A stretch of DNA of 64,000 nucleotides from Marinospirillum alkaliphilum DSM 21637 (GCF_900119735.1 NZ_FPJW01000005.1:124001-188000); one strand, 5' to 3'. Positions 19,246 through 30,115 are shown, counted from the stretch's first letter. Notes: generated from the sequence alone by a model not told the origin. Made by a program: numbers and translations.

Positions 19246-20457
19246 TCAAAGGGTGATGCCCTGCAGGCGGGCCACCGTCATGATGTCCTTGTCACCACGA
19301 CCGGACAGATTAACCACCAGATGCTGATCAGGCTTCAGAGTGGGAGCAAGACGCTTGGCAAAAGCCAAAGCATGGCTGGACTCCAGCGCTGGAATGATGC
19401 CTTCATAAGCACACAGGTCATTAAAGGCATCCATCACCTGAACATCAGTGGCCACTTCATATTTCACCCGACCGATGTCTTTCAGGTAAGCGTGCTCCGG
19501 TCCCACACCTGGATAATCCAGACCAGCGGAAATCGAGTGGGTTTCGATGATCTGGCCGGCATCATCTTCCATCAGATAGGTGCGGTTACCATGCAGCACG
19601 CCGGGGCGACCAGCATTCAGCGGTGCGGCATGGCGCCCGGTTTCCAGGCCATCACCACCGGCTTCAACACCATACATGGCGACATCATCATCGGTCAGGA
19701 AGGGATAAAACAGCCCCATCGCATTGGAACCACCACCCACGCAGGCAATCAGCGCATCCGGCAAGCGACCGATTTGTTTGAGTGACTGCTCACGTGCTTC
19801 ACGTCCGGCCACCGAGTTGAAATCACGCACCAGCTTCGGATAAGGATGTGGACCCGCCACGGTACCAATGATGTAGAAGGTATCATCAACATTGGTCACC
19901 CAGTCCCGCAGGGCTTCGTTCATGGCGTCCTTGAGGGTTTTTGAACCGGAAGTGACCGGAATCACCTCGGCACCGAGCAGCTTCATGCGATACACATTGG
20001 GAGCCTGACGCTGTACGTCTTCAGCCCCCATGTAAACCTGGCATTTCAGGCCCAGGCGAGCCGCCACAGTGGCGGTGGCTACACCATGCTGACCGGCACC
20101 GGTTTCAGCAATCACACGGGGCTTGCCAGAATATTTAGCCAGCAGCGCCTGACCGATGGTGTTGTTGACCTTGTGCGCACCGGTGTGATTCAGGTCTTCA
20201 CGCTTTAACCAGATTTGTGCACCGCCCAGATGTTTTGACCAGCGCTCGGCATGATAAAGTGGAGAAGGGCGGCCGACATAATGGGCCAGGTCACGATCGA
20301 ACTCCGCCTGGAAAGCAGGATCAGCACTCAGGCGGGTGTACTGCTCATCCAGTTGCTCAAGTGCAAAGCTCAGGGTTTCAGAAACAAAACGACCGCCGTA
20401 AGGCCCAAAATGACCCCGGGTATCCGGCAGGTTCAACAAATCAGCATATTTGGTCAC
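19246..20457 (-). CDS. trpB: Tryptophan synthase beta chain
   Basis: This 403-residue PLP enzyme condenses indole and serine to tryptophan. The PLP lysine is in [11 protein letters not shown], the catalytic loop ETGAGQHG is present, and GGGSNAMG binds the cofactor phosphate. The start overlaps the end of trpF by 4 bases. This trpFBA block sits between truA and accD, an arrangement common in Oceanospirillales-like genomes; Pseudomonas keeps trpBA elsewhere. Confidence 0.98.
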   Translation of the reverse strand: MTKYADLLNLPDTRGHFGPYGGRFVSETLSFALEQLDEQYTRLSADPAFQAEFDRDLAHYVGRPSPLYHAERWSKHLGGAQIWLKREDLNHTGAHKVNNTIGQALLAKYSGKPRVIAETGAGQHGVATATVAARLGLKCQVYMGAEDVQRQAPNVYRMKLLGAEVIPVTSGSKTLKDAMNEALRDWVTNVDDTFYIIGTVAGPHPYPKLVRDFNSVAGREAREQSLKQIGRLPDALIACVGGGSNAMGLFYPFLTDDDVAMYGVEAGGDGLETGRHAAPLNAGRPGVLHGNRTYLMEDDAGQIIETHSISAGLDYPGVGPEHAYLKDIGRVKYEVATDVQVMDAFNDLCAYEGIIPALESSHALAFAKRLAPTLKPDQHLVVNLSGRGDKDIMTVARLQGITL

Positions 20458-21089
20458 GCATTAACCCCTTGGCTTCTGACAGCCTTCATGAAGGCATGAA
20501 TTTCTGTTGGGCATTTTATACCCCGACTGCTTTCAACTCCACCGGAAACATCCACCGCATAAGGTCGCGCAATACGTATGGCTTCCGCCACATTGCCGGC
20601 ATCCAGACCACCGGCCAGAATCCAGTGACGCTGCTGATCCTGCGGAAAGCGCTGCCAGTCAAAAGACTCACCCGTGCCTCCCGGCACACCGGGCGTATAG
20701 GCATCCAGCAGAAAACCGCGAGCCGCTGGCCACTGATCGACAACGGCTGTTGGATCAAAACCCGGTTTCATGCGCAGCGCCTTGATGTAGGGGCGTGCAA
20801 ATGAGCGGCAGAAAGCATCAGGTTCGTTGCCATGAAACTGCAACAGATCCAGCGGCACGGCAGCCAGCACGGCCTCCACCCATTCAGGCTCAGGATCGAC
20901 AAACAGTCCCACACAGGTGATGAATGGCGGCAGCTGACTGGCCAGTAAAGTAGCCAGTTCCAGCGATACATTACGAGGACTCGGTGGATAAAACACCAGA
21001 CCGATGGCATCCGCTCCCGCTTCCGCAACGGCCTGAACATCCTCCAGGCGTGTTAACCCACATATTTTGGCTCGGGTTCTCAAGGGCAC
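20454..21089 (-). CDS. trpF: Phosphoribosylanthranilate isomerase
   Basis: This 211-residue TIM-barrel enzyme isomerises phosphoribosylanthranilate in tryptophan synthesis. Catalytic Cys is in AKICGLTR and catalytic Asp in [23 protein letters not shown] and [14 protein letters not shown] bind phosphate. It starts with GTG behind a GAGG motif and follows truA closely. Confidence 0.96.
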   Translation of the reverse strand: MPLRTRAKICGLTRLEDVQAVAEAGADAIGLVFYPPSPRNVSLELATLLASQLPPFITCVGLFVDPEPEWVEAVLAAVPLDLLQFHGNEPDAFCRSFARPYIKALRMKPGFDPTAVVDQWPAARGFLLDAYTPGVPGGTGESFDWQRFPQDQQRHWILAGGLDAGNVAEAIRIARPYAVDVSGGVESSRGIKCPTEIHAFMKAVRSQGVNA

Positions 21090-21095
21090 ACAACC

Positions 21096-22034
21096 TCACT
21101 CATTATTTGCTGCTCCCGGCATGCGTGTCAGATGGGTGCGGTGCCATTCTGGCAGAAATTCAGGATAAGGATCATCCGGGTGCTCATCAGCCAGTAACTG
21201 CATGAAATGAGGCCCCAGGGATTCACAAGGCAGCCCAAAACGTTCCGGATAAAGTGCCGCCACCAGATACAAGCCCTGAGCCGGCGCAGTAATCCCTGCT
21301 ATCTGGCGCTTTTTCAGGTCCAGCAGTTCTTTTACCCAGCTCACCGGACGATCACCCTGCCCTACGGCCAACAGGGTTCCGACGATGTTACGCACCATGT
21401 GGTGCAAAAAGGCATTGGCCTGGATATCCACCACCAGCAACTGACCTCGACGATACACCCGGATAAAGTGCATGTGGCGCCAGGGCGTGGAGGATTCACA
21501 CTTGGCAGAGCGAAAAGCGGAAAAGTCCTTCTCACCAATCAGATACTGTGCCGCCTCATGCATTTTTTCAACATCCAGTGGTTTGTTCCACCAGGTGAGC
21601 TGGTCGTGCATCTGTGCCGGGCGCATGCGGTGATTGATAATGACATAACGGTAGCGGCGTGCAATCGCCGAATAACGGGCATGGAAATCATGTGGCATGG
21701 GTTTGGCCCAGCGGATGCGGATATCCGGCGGCAACTCACCATTGCAACCAAACACCCAGGCACGACTGGGGCGTGCTGCGCTGGTATCAAAGTGCACCAC
21801 CTGTCCCGTGGCGTGTACCCCGGCATCAGTACGACCCGCACACATGACACTGATCGTCTCCCCAGCTACCTTGCTGAGGGCAGACTCCAGCCAAGGCTGA
21901 ATACTGGGCACACCCGTTTGCTGGGTTTGCCAACCGCGAAAGCCACTGCCCAAATACTCAACGCCCAGCGCGATGCGACCGGGCGTTGCGTCATCAGACG
22001 GGAATAAATCAAAAGGATCAGTCAACAGCGGCAT
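21096..22034 (-). CDS. truA: tRNA pseudouridine(38-40) synthase
   Basis: This 312-residue enzyme modifies uridines 38-40 in the anticodon arm. The catalytic Asp is in CAGRTDAGVHATGQ; FHARYSAIARRYRY and HHMVRNIVG are family signatures. It is slightly longer than E. coli TruA because of extensions at both ends. It begins one base after the fimV stop, as in Pseudomonas. Confidence 0.97.
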   Translation of the reverse strand: MPLLTDPFDLFPSDDATPGRIALGVEYLGSGFRGWQTQQTGVPSIQPWLESALSKVAGETISVMCAGRTDAGVHATGQVVHFDTSAARPSRAWVFGCNGELPPDIRIRWAKPMPHDFHARYSAIARRYRYVIINHRMRPAQMHDQLTWWNKPLDVEKMHEAAQYLIGEKDFSAFRSAKCESSTPWRHMHFIRVYRRGQLLVVDIQANAFLHHMVRNIVGTLLAVGQGDRPVSWVKELLDLKKRQIAGITAPAQGLYLVAALYPERFGLPCESLGPHFMQLLADEHPDDPYPEFLPEWHRTHLTRMPGAANNE

Positions 22035-22035
22035 C

Positions 22036-24411
22036 TCAGCCCTTTAATGCCTCCAGCATCTGTTGCGCAGTAGCACTCAGGTCAGCGTCTGCTTCCCGCA
22101 CCACCTTTTCGAGGATCTCACGCGCCCCTTCCTTGTCACCCATTTCAATGTAAGCAGTGGCCAGATCCAACTGGGTGGTCATGTCATCATTCACACCCAG
22201 ATCCAGATCATCAAACCCACCAAGATCATCCAAACCCGACAAGTCCACCTCATCCACTGCAGGCTCCTCGTCTGATGCCAGTGATTCCAGCTCGGAAAGA
22301 TCAGAACTCAGCGCGGCCAGATCTTCCTCAACACCGGGTGCCGGACGTGTGCGGGCTCCCGGAATCTCCATGTTCTCATCCAGTGCATCGTCCAGGCTGA
22401 GGCTATCCAGCGCAGACATAAACTCTTCCGCATCGGATTTGTAATCCACCGGCTCAAAGTCATTTTCAGGATGCAGCTCATCGGCAAGTTCATCATCAGC
22501 CAGCGGCTTTTCCAGATCCAGCTCCAGATCCAGATCCAGCTCTTCTGCTGCTGCTTCATCCAGCACGTCAAGCTCCGGCAGATCCTCACCCACATCATCA
22601 ACTGGCTCCAGTGGGTCACGCGCAGAAATCACTTCGTCCAGATCGGCTTCCAGGCTATCCAGATCACTCAAGTCATCAATATCATCCTGACCAACCAGGT
22701 CATTCAGGTCTGGCAGATCTTCCAGATCACTCTGGTCCTGATCAACTTGAAGATCCATTTCCACGCCGCCAAAGGCATCCTGATCGTTCAAGGTGTCTTC
22801 TTCGGCAAAAATATCATCCAGCTCCTGCTCACTCAGGTCCAGATCTTCATCAAAACTCACATCACCCAGATCCAGGTCACCCAGGTCTTCATCCTGCAGC
22901 TGTTCCGTTTCCTGAACAGAAGCAGCCGCCAATGATGTGGCTGCGGCGGCTGTTGCAAAAAATCCGGCCAGTTCTGCGGCACGATCCCGACTGGCTGAAG
23001 ATGGCTGACGCACTTCCAGCTCAGCCTGCTGCTGACGGAAGGTTTCTTCATCATTGAGCTCAACCAGCACTTCCAGCAACTTGACCCGCAGATCTTCACG
23101 CTCGGGCTGTTCAGCAATGGCTTTCTGCAGGAAACCGGCAGCCTGCTCCAAACGGCCATAGGCAATGAACATTTCTGCTTCCTGCAAAGGATCACGCTGT
23201 TTTTCTTCACGCGCAGCAGGGCGGACAGCAGCAGGTGCGGTCGTTTCAACTGCCTCATCCAGTGCAAGATCAGATTCTTCAAGGTCAGTGGAAAGATCAT
23301 TACCCAGACCCAGTGACTCCAGATCTTCCAGAGGGCGGGCATTGAGATCCAGATCAAAATCCGAGGAGGTGGCATTGTGTGCAGCCAGAATATCAGCCTC
23401 GAGATTACCGGAAGCCCGAACAGCTTCAGCCGCTTCGGCACGCGCCTTGCTCAGCTTGCCACGGGTTGACAGGAGCGCAGCAAGCATCAGTAACACCAGT
23501 ACTGCCAAGCCACCCAGAGCGCCATACAGGCCGGGCTGCTGTTGAATCTGCGCCATCAAATCCTGAGGTTCGGCAGTTGCAGGAGCAACCGCACCGGAAG
23601 GTGTCACAACGTGCTGAGCAGGACGCTGAGTCAGTTGGCGCTCCATATCAGCCAGCTGCTCATCCTTCAGGCGAATCAACTGCTGCAGGGTATTGATCTG
23701 CTGCTGCATTTCCGTAATACGCTCAGCCAGCTCATCCTTTTCACGCTCAACGGCTTGCAGACCTTCTTCACTGGAAGCCAGGCGGCTTTCCAATTCACGA
23801 ATGCGCTGCTGCTGGGTATCAGTAGCAGGAGGTGTCACCAGTTGCAGATCACGTGGACGCGTATCAGCGCGCTCGGGCGCTGGTTGTGGTGCCGATGCTG
23901 CGGCAGGTGCTGGCTGACGAGTGACCGGAGCAGGCGCCACTTGCGGAGCAGGCTGCTGTCGTTCCTGTGCTGTTGGAAGCGGCGGGGCCTTGCTGGCAAC
24001 CCAGGCCTGATTCTGTCGGCGTACTTCTTCTTCAGCCTGAGAGGCAGTACGACGCATCATGGCTGCTGCGGTTGGAATGACCAACGTTGCCCCAGCTTCC
24101 ATTTCATTGATATTGCCGCCTGGGAAAGCCTGGGGGTTGGCATCACGAATGGCCAGCATGGCCTGCTTGATGGTGATATTGTTATCTGGTCGATTGGTGC
24201 GGGCAATGCTCCACAGGGTATCCCGTGGACCCACACGAACACGACGCTGTGCCTGGGGTGTAGCTGTAGAAGAGGCCAGAGCCGTACGCAACTCCTCTGC
24301 AGTCAGAGCCGACATTTCAGGGAAGTCAGCAGCCTGTGAGCTATAAACGACAAGACTGAGTGGTACTGCCAGAACACCTGCAGCCAAACCAGCCACCATC
24401 CAAGAACGCAT
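22036..24411 (-). CDS. fimV: FimV, polar hub protein with LysM domain
   Basis: This protein is about 791 residues from the ATG at 24411, which has AGGAAGG upstream; an ATG 11 codons earlier is weaker. It has a signal sequence ending near SSQAA and a periplasmic LysM-type domain (VGPRDTLWSIARTNRPDNN). A Pro/Ala/Gln-rich linker and a coiled coil (about 205-265) precede a single membrane helix (GLYGALGGLAVLVLLMLAA). The long cytoplasmic tail is very acidic with repeated DL/DDL motifs. It ends in the conserved FimV TPR motif (LDLATAYIEMGDKEGAREIL). FimV anchors at cell poles and supports type IV pilus function and polar signalling, including c-di-GMP pathways. Confidence 0.95.
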   Translation of the reverse strand: MRSWMVAGLAAGVLAVPLSLVVYSSQAADFPEMSALTAEELRTALASSTATPQAQRRVRVGPRDTLWSIARTNRPDNNITIKQAMLAIRDANPQAFPGGNINEMEAGATLVIPTAAAMMRRTASQAEEEVRRQNQAWVASKAPPLPTAQERQQPAPQVAPAPVTRQPAPAAASAPQPAPERADTRPRDLQLVTPPATDTQQQRIRELESRLASSEEGLQAVEREKDELAERITEMQQQINTLQQLIRLKDEQLADMERQLTQRPAQHVVTPSGAVAPATAEPQDLMAQIQQQPGLYGALGGLAVLVLLMLAALLSTRGKLSKARAEAAEAVRASGNLEADILAAHNATSSDFDLDLNARPLEDLESLGLGNDLSTDLEESDLALDEAVETTAPAAVRPAAREEKQRDPLQEAEMFIAYGRLEQAAGFLQKAIAEQPEREDLRVKLLEVLVELNDEETFRQQQAELEVRQPSSASRDRAAELAGFFATAAAATSLAAASVQETEQLQDEDLGDLDLGDVSFDEDLDLSEQELDDIFAEEDTLNDQDAFGGVEMDLQVDQDQSDLEDLPDLNDLVGQDDIDDLSDLDSLEADLDEVISARDPLEPVDDVGEDLPELDVLDEAAAEELDLDLELDLEKPLADDELADELHPENDFEPVDYKSDAEEFMSALDSLSLDDALDENMEIPGARTRPAPGVEEDLAALSSDLSELESLASDEEPAVDEVDLSGLDDLGGFDDLDLGVNDDMTTQLDLATAYIEMGDKEGAREILEKVVREADADLSATAQQMLEALKG

Positions 24412-24542
24412 TCCGGTTACCTTCCTCTGCATACCCTGCCCCATGATTTATCATTCTGCCTGCGGAAAAAACCATTTTTCCCACGATTTCATAGCTATGG
24501 AGTTTTTAACAGTTTTTCTGTGATTTGTCATCGTTCATTTAC

Positions 24543-24565
24543 AAAAACGGCAGCCGAGGCTGCCG
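24543..24565 (-). terminator. Rho-independent terminator after asd
   Basis: On the minus strand an 8-base GC-rich arm CGGCAGCC pairs with GGCTGCCG across a tight loop and is followed by TTTTT. It begins about 22 bases after the asd stop and would separate the leu-asd transcript from fimV. Confidence 0.85.
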
Positions 24566-24587
24566 CTTTCATGATCTGCATCCAGGC

Positions 24588-25694
24588 TTAACGCTCAAGC
24601 AGGATACGCAGCATACGACGCAGGGGTTCTGCAGCCCCCCACAACAGCTGATCACCTACAGTGAATGCAGACAGGTACTGCGGACCCATGTTCATCTTGC
24701 GCAGACGACCCACGGGCACGGTCAGGGTACCCGTCACCGCAGTTGGACCCAGCTCACGGATGGAGGCATCACGCTCATTGGGCACCACTTTCACCCAGTC
24801 GTTGTGCGCTGCCAGCAGGCCGTGAATTTCATCCAGCGGTACATCCTGTTTCAGCTTGATGGTCAACGCCTGACTGTGACAGCGCATGGCGCCGATCCGT
24901 ACACACAGGCCATCAATCGGCACCGGATTGGCAGACAGGCCAAGGATCTTGTTGGTCTCCACGTGCCCCTTCCATTCTTCCTTGCTCTGACGACTGTCGA
25001 GTTGCTTGTCGATGTAAGGAATCAGACTGCCTGCCAGCGGCACACCGAAGTTGTCGGTCGGGAAGTCAGCCGAGCGCATCGCTGCTGCCACCTTGCGATC
25101 AATGTCCAGAATGGCGGAGGCCGGATCAGCCAGCTCAGGAGCCACGGCATCCCGCAGCGCACCCATCTGGTTCAGCAGCTCACGCATGTTCTGGGCACCG
25201 GCACCAGAAGCAGCCTGGTAAGTCATGGAAGTCATCCACTCCACCAGACCTTTTTCATACAGGCCACCCAGTGCCATCAACATCAGGCTGACGGTGCAGT
25301 TGCCACCCACAAAGGTTTTCACACCGGAAGTCAGACCGGCATCAATCACCTTGCGGTTGACCGGATCCAGCACAATGATGCTTTCATCCGCCATGCGCAG
25401 GCTGGATGCAGCATCAATCCAATAACCCTGCCAACCGGCCGCACGCAGTGGACCGTAAACTTCGTTGGTGTAGTCACCACCCTGACAGGTGATCACCACA
25501 TCCAGTTTTTTCAACGCATCCAGATCGCTGGCACTTTGCAGCGGCTGACCGTCAGGACCGGGTTTGCCAGCCTGAGAAGTGGTGAAATACACCGCTTCGA
25601 TCAGATCAAAGTCTTTTTCTTCCTGCATCCGCTGCATCAGTACCGAGCCGACCATTCCGCGCCAGCCCACCAGACCTACGGTTAATTTTTTCAT
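24588..25694 (-). CDS. asd: Aspartate-semialdehyde dehydrogenase
   Basis: This 368-residue enzyme reduces aspartyl phosphate to the semialdehyde, feeding lysine, threonine, methionine and peptidoglycan diaminopimelate. The NADP loop is [12 protein letters not shown]; the active-site Cys is in [12 protein letters not shown]; the catalytic His is in [12 protein letters not shown]. Its length is close to the E. coli-type enzyme (367). It lies 27 bases downstream of leuB and ends at a terminator. Confidence 0.97.
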   Translation of the reverse strand: MKKLTVGLVGWRGMVGSVLMQRMQEEKDFDLIEAVYFTTSQAGKPGPDGQPLQSASDLDALKKLDVVITCQGGDYTNEVYGPLRAAGWQGYWIDAASSLRMADESIIVLDPVNRKVIDAGLTSGVKTFVGGNCTVSLMLMALGGLYEKGLVEWMTSMTYQAASGAGAQNMRELLNQMGALRDAVAPELADPASAILDIDRKVAAAMRSADFPTDNFGVPLAGSLIPYIDKQLDSRQSKEEWKGHVETNKILGLSANPVPIDGLCVRIGAMRCHSQALTIKLKQDVPLDEIHGLLAAHNDWVKVVPNERDASIRELGPTAVTGTLTVPVGRLRKMNMGPQYLSAFTVGDQLLWGAAEPLRRMLRILLER

Positions 25695-25721
25695 GGAAAT
25701 CTTCTGTTCCTCCTGTTGCTG

Positions 25722-26807
25722 TCAGAGTGCTTTCAACGCTTTGACCACTGCATCACCCATCTGGGCGGTGCCGACCTTGGTCATGCCTGCGGACAGTATA
25801 TCAGCGGTACGCAACCCCTGATCCAGCACATCACTGACAGCCTGTTCAATTTTTCCTGCCACCTCACCTTCACCGAAGGAATAACGCAGCATCATCGACA
25901 CCGACAGAATGGTGGCCAGCGGATTGGCGACACCCAGTCCGGCGATATCCGGTGCTGAACCGTGGCAGGGCTCGTACATGCCCTTGGCGTTGGCATCCAG
26001 TGAAGCAGAGGGCAGCATACCGATGGAACCGGTCAGCATGGCCGCTTCGTCCGACAGGATGTCACCGAACATGTTGCCGGTCACAAGCACGTCAAACTGC
26101 TTGGGTGCACGCACCAGCTGCATGGCCGCATTGTCCACATACATGTGGGACAACTCCACATCGGGATAATCCCGACCCACTTCTTCCATCACATCACGCC
26201 ACAGCATGGTGACTTCCAGCACGTTGGCCTTGTCCACCGAACACACTCGCTTGTTGCGCTTGCGTGCCAGCTCAAAAGCCACCTTACCGATGCGACGGAT
26301 TTCACTCTCGGAATAAACGTAGGTGTTGAAACCTTCCTTTTCGCCATTCTCCAGCTCACGAATGCCGCGCGGCTGGCCAAAATAAATGCCACCGGTCAGT
26401 TCACGCACAATCATGATATCCAGACCGGACACCACTTCCGGCTTCAGGCTGGACGCATCGGCCAGCTGCGGATAAAGAATCGCCGGGCGCAGGTTGCCAA
26501 AAAGACCCAACTGCTTGCGAATGCCCAGCAGACCCCGCTCCGGACGCTTGGAGATATCCGGCAGCTTATCCCACTTGGGACCACCCACCGCACCCAGCAG
26601 AATCGCATCAGCGGCTTTGGCTTTTTCCAGCGTTTCCGGTGGCAGCGGCTCACCGGTGGCATCATAACCGGCACCACCCACCAGACCTTCTTCCCAGCTG
26701 ACACCCAGACCGAACTGGTCACGGCAGACTTCCAGTACCTTCACTGCTTCGGCAGTAATCTCAGGACCGATACCATCACCGGGTAAAACCAGAATTTTTT
26801 TGCTCAT
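25722..26807 (-). CDS. leuB: 3-isopropylmalate dehydrogenase
   Basis: This 361-residue NAD-dependent enzyme oxidatively decarboxylates 3-isopropylmalate in leucine synthesis. The start [13 protein letters not shown], the [14 protein letters not shown] loop, and the [11 protein letters not shown] and HGSAPDIAG motifs are diagnostic. It is third in the leuC-leuD-leuB-asd order, 18 bases after leuD. Confidence 0.98.
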   Translation of the reverse strand: MSKKILVLPGDGIGPEITAEAVKVLEVCRDQFGLGVSWEEGLVGGAGYDATGEPLPPETLEKAKAADAILLGAVGGPKWDKLPDISKRPERGLLGIRKQLGLFGNLRPAILYPQLADASSLKPEVVSGLDIMIVRELTGGIYFGQPRGIRELENGEKEGFNTYVYSESEIRRIGKVAFELARKRNKRVCSVDKANVLEVTMLWRDVMEEVGRDYPDVELSHMYVDNAAMQLVRAPKQFDVLVTGNMFGDILSDEAAMLTGSIGMLPSASLDANAKGMYEPCHGSAPDIAGLGVANPLATILSVSMMLRYSFGEGEVAGKIEQAVSDVLDQGLRTADILSAGMTKVGTAQMGDAVVKALKAL

Positions 26808-26825
26808 GTGCTTATCTCTTGAATA

Positions 26826-27464
26826 TCAGTTAAAAATCCAGGGCGTGTGTGCAGCCTGTTTGGCTTCATAAGCCTTGATGGCATCCGCATCCTGCAAGGT
26901 AATACCGATGTCATCCAGCCCCTCGATCAGGCAATGCTTGCGGAACGGATCCATCTCAAAGCGCAGCACCTCACCGGAAGGTGTTGTCACCGTTTGTGCA
27001 GGCAGGTCTATCAGCAGGCGATAACCCTCGCTGGCATTCACCTCATTAAACAGGCGATCCACGGTGTTTTCATCCAGCTGAATCAACAACAGGCCATTCT
27101 TGGGCGCATTGTTGAAGAAAATATCCGCAAAGCTGGGTGCAATCACGGCACGAAAACCATAGTCCACCAGCGCCCAGGGCGCATGTTCCCGTGAAGAGCC
27201 ACAACCGAAGTTCTGGCGCGACAGGAGCACTTCACTCTGCTGAAAACGCGGCTGGTTCAGCACAAAGTCAGGGTTCAACGGACGCTGACTGCAATCCTGT
27301 CCGGGGAAACCTTCGTCCAGGTAACGCAACTCATCAAACAGGTTGGGGCCAAAGCCGGTACGCTTGATGGACTTCAGAAACTGCTTGGGAATGATCAGGT
27401 CGGTATCAACATTGGCGCGATCCAGCGGCGCAACCAAACCATTTAACTGGGTAAATTTTTGCAT
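26826..27464 (-). CDS. leuD: 3-isopropylmalate dehydratase small subunit
   Basis: This 212-residue subunit is the swivel-domain partner of LeuC in isomerising 2- to 3-isopropylmalate. Motifs are [14 protein letters not shown] and [15 protein letters not shown]. The ATG follows CAGGAGAAAGCA. Unlike the tight spacing elsewhere in this operon, it is separated from leuC by 215 bases that contain a structured repeat. Confidence 0.98.
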   Translation of the reverse strand: MQKFTQLNGLVAPLDRANVDTDLIIPKQFLKSIKRTGFGPNLFDELRYLDEGFPGQDCSQRPLNPDFVLNQPRFQQSEVLLSRQNFGCGSSREHAPWALVDYGFRAVIAPSFADIFFNNAPKNGLLLIQLDENTVDRLFNEVNASEGYRLLIDLPAQTVTTPSGEVLRFEMDPFRKHCLIEGLDDIGITLQDADAIKAYEAKQAAHTPWIFN

Positions 27465-27491
27465 TGCTTTCTCCTGAGAGAATGAAGTAGC

Positions 27492-27600
27492 GGCTGACTT
27501 TCAACCGAATATGCTTTTCGGCGCGTTCGACTTTCCTGCCTCAAGCGCCGCGCTGCGCAGTCCCTGCTGCGCTTGCCGCACTATTCGGTCTACATCAGCC
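27492..27600 (-). repeat. Structured intercistronic element, copy 1 (leuC-leuD gap)
   Basis: A 61-base core (27515-27575) matches, by hand alignment, 57 of 61 bases of a core in the liuC-liuD gap (36440-36500). Both copies are oriented the same way relative to transcription. In this copy the core is enclosed by perfect inverted arms ACCGAATA/TATTCGGT (27504-27511 with 27582-27589) and, further out, GGCTGA/TCAGCC (27492-27497 with 27595-27600). In the transcript sense, CAAGCGC can pair with GCGCTTG, or CGGCGC with GCGCCG. These two inner pairings share bases and exclude each other. The element ends about 28 bases before the leuD ATG. It could be a regulatory or processing RNA structure, or a dispersed palindromic repeat. 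Confidence 0.7.
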
Positions 27601-27679
27601 TAATCAAGACCTGTGGAACCAGCTCAAGTCGCTGCTGAGAAACAGATTCCTTGCAAAGCGACCTGCACCGGGATCAGTC

Positions 27680-29095
27680 TCAGAATTCCCGCACATCCAC
27701 AAAATGACCGGCAATGGCAGCCGCAGCGGCCATGGCGGGGCTGACCAGGTGGGTACGTCCGCCATAACCCTGCCGCCCTTCAAAGTTGCGGTTGGAGGTG
27801 GACGCACAGTGTTCACCCTGCCCCAGCTTGTCAGCATTCATCGCCAGGCACATGGAGCAACCGGGTTCGCGCCATTCAAAACCGGCTTCAATGAAGATCT
27901 TGTCCAGTCCTTCTTCTTCTGCCTGCTGCTTCACCAGACCGGAACCCGGTACGACTAATGCCTGTTTCAGGGTGGCGGCCACTTTACGGCCTTTGGCCAC
28001 TTCAGCAGCGGCACGCAGGTCTTCAATGCGTGAGTTGGTGCAGGAGCCGATGAACACCCGATCCAGTTGAATGTCGGTAATCGCCTGATTGGGTTTTAAT
28101 CCCATGTATTTCAGTGCAGCTTCCCAGCTCTTGCGCAGGTTTTCATCCGCTGCTTTGGCAGGATCAGGCACCCGGCCATTCACCGCCACCACCATTTCCG
28201 GCGAAGTGCCCCAACTGACCTGAGGTTCAATACTGGCGGCATCCAGTTTCACCACCTTGTCGAATACTGCGTCGGCATCAGAGTGCAGGGTATTCCAGTA
28301 GGCCACCGCCTGATCCCACTGCTCACCTTTCGGCGCAAAAGGACGGCCTTTGACATAATCCAGGGTGATCTGGTCACAACCGACCAGCCCCACACGGGCA
28401 CCGGCTTCAATCGCCATGTTGCAGATGGTCATGCGGCCTTCCATCGACAGGCTGCTGATGGCAGAACCGGCAAATTCCATCGCATAACCCGTGCCACCGG
28501 CGGTGCCGATTTCACCAATCACGGCCAGGATGATGTCCTTGGCGGTGACACCGGGTTGCAGCTCACCATCCACCTGGATCAGCAGGTTTTTCATTTTGCG
28601 CTGAATCAGGCACTGGGTCGCCAGTACGTGTTCCACTTCAGAAGTGCCGACACCATGCGCCAGCGCTGCAAAAGCACCATGAGTGGCGGTGTGGGAGTCA
28701 CCGCACACCAGCGTCATGCCCGGCAGGGTTGCGCCCTGCTCCGGGCCGACCACATGCACGATGCCCTGACGCAGGTCGTTGATCTTGAATTCGGTGATGC
28801 CAAATTCGTCGCAGTTGTCATCCAGGGTCTGCACCTGAATGCGCGAGGTTTCGTCTTCGATACCACTGACACCCTGCGCACGTTCTTTCAGGGTGGTGGG
28901 TACGTTATGATCCGGGGTCGCCAGGTTGGCATTCAGCCGCCAGGGTTTGCGATTGGCCAGACGCAGGCCTTCAAAAGCCTGAGGGGAAGTCACTTCGTGC
29001 AGCAGGTGGCGATCAATGTAAATCAACGCGGTGCCATCATCACGCTGCTTGACCAGGTGAGCATCCCAGAGTTTGTCATACAGGGTTTGAGCCAT
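27680..29095 (-). CDS. leuC: 3-isopropylmalate dehydratase large subunit
   Basis: This 471-residue aconitase-family subunit holds the [4Fe-4S] cluster. Cluster cysteines are visible in [13 protein letters not shown] and [26 protein letters not shown] is another signature. The ATG is preceded by AGGAGAACAAAAC. As the first gene of the leu operon it faces a divergent LysR gene across a 141-base gap. Confidence 0.98.
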   Translation of the reverse strand: MAQTLYDKLWDAHLVKQRDDGTALIYIDRHLLHEVTSPQAFEGLRLANRKPWRLNANLATPDHNVPTTLKERAQGVSGIEDETSRIQVQTLDDNCDEFGITEFKINDLRQGIVHVVGPEQGATLPGMTLVCGDSHTATHGAFAALAHGVGTSEVEHVLATQCLIQRKMKNLLIQVDGELQPGVTAKDIILAVIGEIGTAGGTGYAMEFAGSAISSLSMEGRMTICNMAIEAGARVGLVGCDQITLDYVKGRPFAPKGEQWDQAVAYWNTLHSDADAVFDKVVKLDAASIEPQVSWGTSPEMVVAVNGRVPDPAKAADENLRKSWEAALKYMGLKPNQAITDIQLDRVFIGSCTNSRIEDLRAAAEVAKGRKVAATLKQALVVPGSGLVKQQAEEEGLDKIFIEAGFEWREPGCSMCLAMNADKLGQGEHCASTSNRNFEGRQGYGGRTHLVSPAMAAAAAIAGHFVDVREF

Positions 29096-29173
29096 GTTTT
29101 GTTCTCCTCAAGACTGAGCCTTTGGCGACTCTTGCAAGCATCTTAACGCCTGTGATTCAATAAAACCAATTCA

Positions 29174-29193
29174 TCATTATCATAATCAGCATA
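29174..29193. promoter_or_regulatory. Candidate LysR-type operator between leuC and the LysR gene
   Basis: The divergent gap contains the AT palindrome ATTAT-C-ATAAT (29176-29186). AT-rich interrupted palindromes of this kind are usual LysR sites. It lies about 80 bases upstream of leuC. Candidate only. Confidence 0.35.
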
Positions 29194-29236
29194 ACAGCAT
29201 GGAATAGAGCAATTAGAGGGGCAAATAGAGAAACGA

Positions 29237-30115
29237 ATGGACATTCAATCCCTGCAAGCCTTTATCCAGGTGGCCGAAAAAGGTTCCTTTTCTCGCGCCG
29301 CCGATGAGTTGCACATCACCCAGCCCGCTGTCAGCAAACGCATTGCCAGCCTGGAAGATCAGCTGAATCAGCGGCTGTTTGATCGCATAGGTCGCAGCAT
29401 CACCCTGACTCAGGCCGGTGCCGCTCTGCTGCCTCGCGCTCGTCGACTGCTGGTGGATCTGGAAGACACCCGCCGAATGCTGGCCAACCTCAGCGGCGAA
29501 ATTCAGGGTTCGCTGATTCTGGCCACCAGCCATCACATCGGCCTGCATCGCCTGCCACCCCTGCTGAAAAGTTTCACTCAAACCTTTCCACAAGTGAAGC
29601 TGGACATGCGCTTTCAGGATTCCGAGCAGGCTTACGCCGGGGTGGTGGCCGGTGACCTTGAGCTGGGTATTGTGACCCTGGCACCGGTGCCCGATCCATC
29701 ACTGGTGGTGGTGCCGGTTTGGGTGGATCAATTGCGTTTTGTGGTGGCCAAAGGTCATCCCTTAAGCCGCTTGCACAGCCTGCAACTGGATGATCTGACC
29801 CACCATGATGCGGTGCTGCCGGGTCAGCAGACCTTCACCCGCGGCATCGTTGAACGGGTGTTCCGGGAACAGGATCTGGAGTTGAATGTCACCCTGTCCA
29901 CCAACTACATGGAAACACTGAAAATGATGGTGTCCATCGGACTGGGCTGGAGTCTGCTGCCGGAAACGCTGATTGATGAAAGCCTGCAGGTGCTGGATCT
30001 GGATCACCCACCGATCACCCGACCGCTGGGTTTTCTGTACCACCGTGAACGCACCCTGTCGAATGCAGCGCGTCAGATGATTCAGCTGCTGGAAGCAGAA
30101 CGCAATCGCAGCTGA
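29237..30115 (+). CDS. LysR-family transcriptional regulator next to leuC
   Basis: This 292-residue regulator has an N-terminal winged helix (MDIQSLQAFIQVAEKGSFSR then ELHITQPAVSKRIASLE) and a C-terminal type-2 periplasmic-binding-like effector domain from about residue 90. Divergent placement from leuC is also seen in Pseudomonas. This suggests control of the leu operon, with an intermediate such as isopropylmalate as possible co-inducer; that is inference. It ends 5 bases before the convergent GGDEF-EAL gene, with no visible terminator between them. Confidence 0.92.
   Translation: MDIQSLQAFIQVAEKGSFSRAADELHITQPAVSKRIASLEDQLNQRLFDRIGRSITLTQAGAALLPRARRLLVDLEDTRRMLANLSGEIQGSLILATSHHIGLHRLPPLLKSFTQTFPQVKLDMRFQDSEQAYAGVVAGDLELGIVTLAPVPDPSLVVVPVWVDQLRFVVAKGHPLSRLHSLQLDDLTHHDAVLPGQQTFTRGIVERVFREQDLELNVTLSTNYMETLKMMVSIGLGWSLLPETLIDESLQVLDLDHPPITRPLGFLYHRERTLSNAARQMIQLLEAERNRS

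Noticed and set aside
24525-25685. 386-codon open frame opposite asd
   Set aside because: Shadow of asd. It also reads through the asd terminator hairpin, and its product shows no recognisable domain.
27604-27837. Small open frame spanning the leuD-leuC gap
   Set aside because: It mostly overlaps the leuC 3' end in another frame and has no ribosome site; the gap is better explained by the structured repeat.
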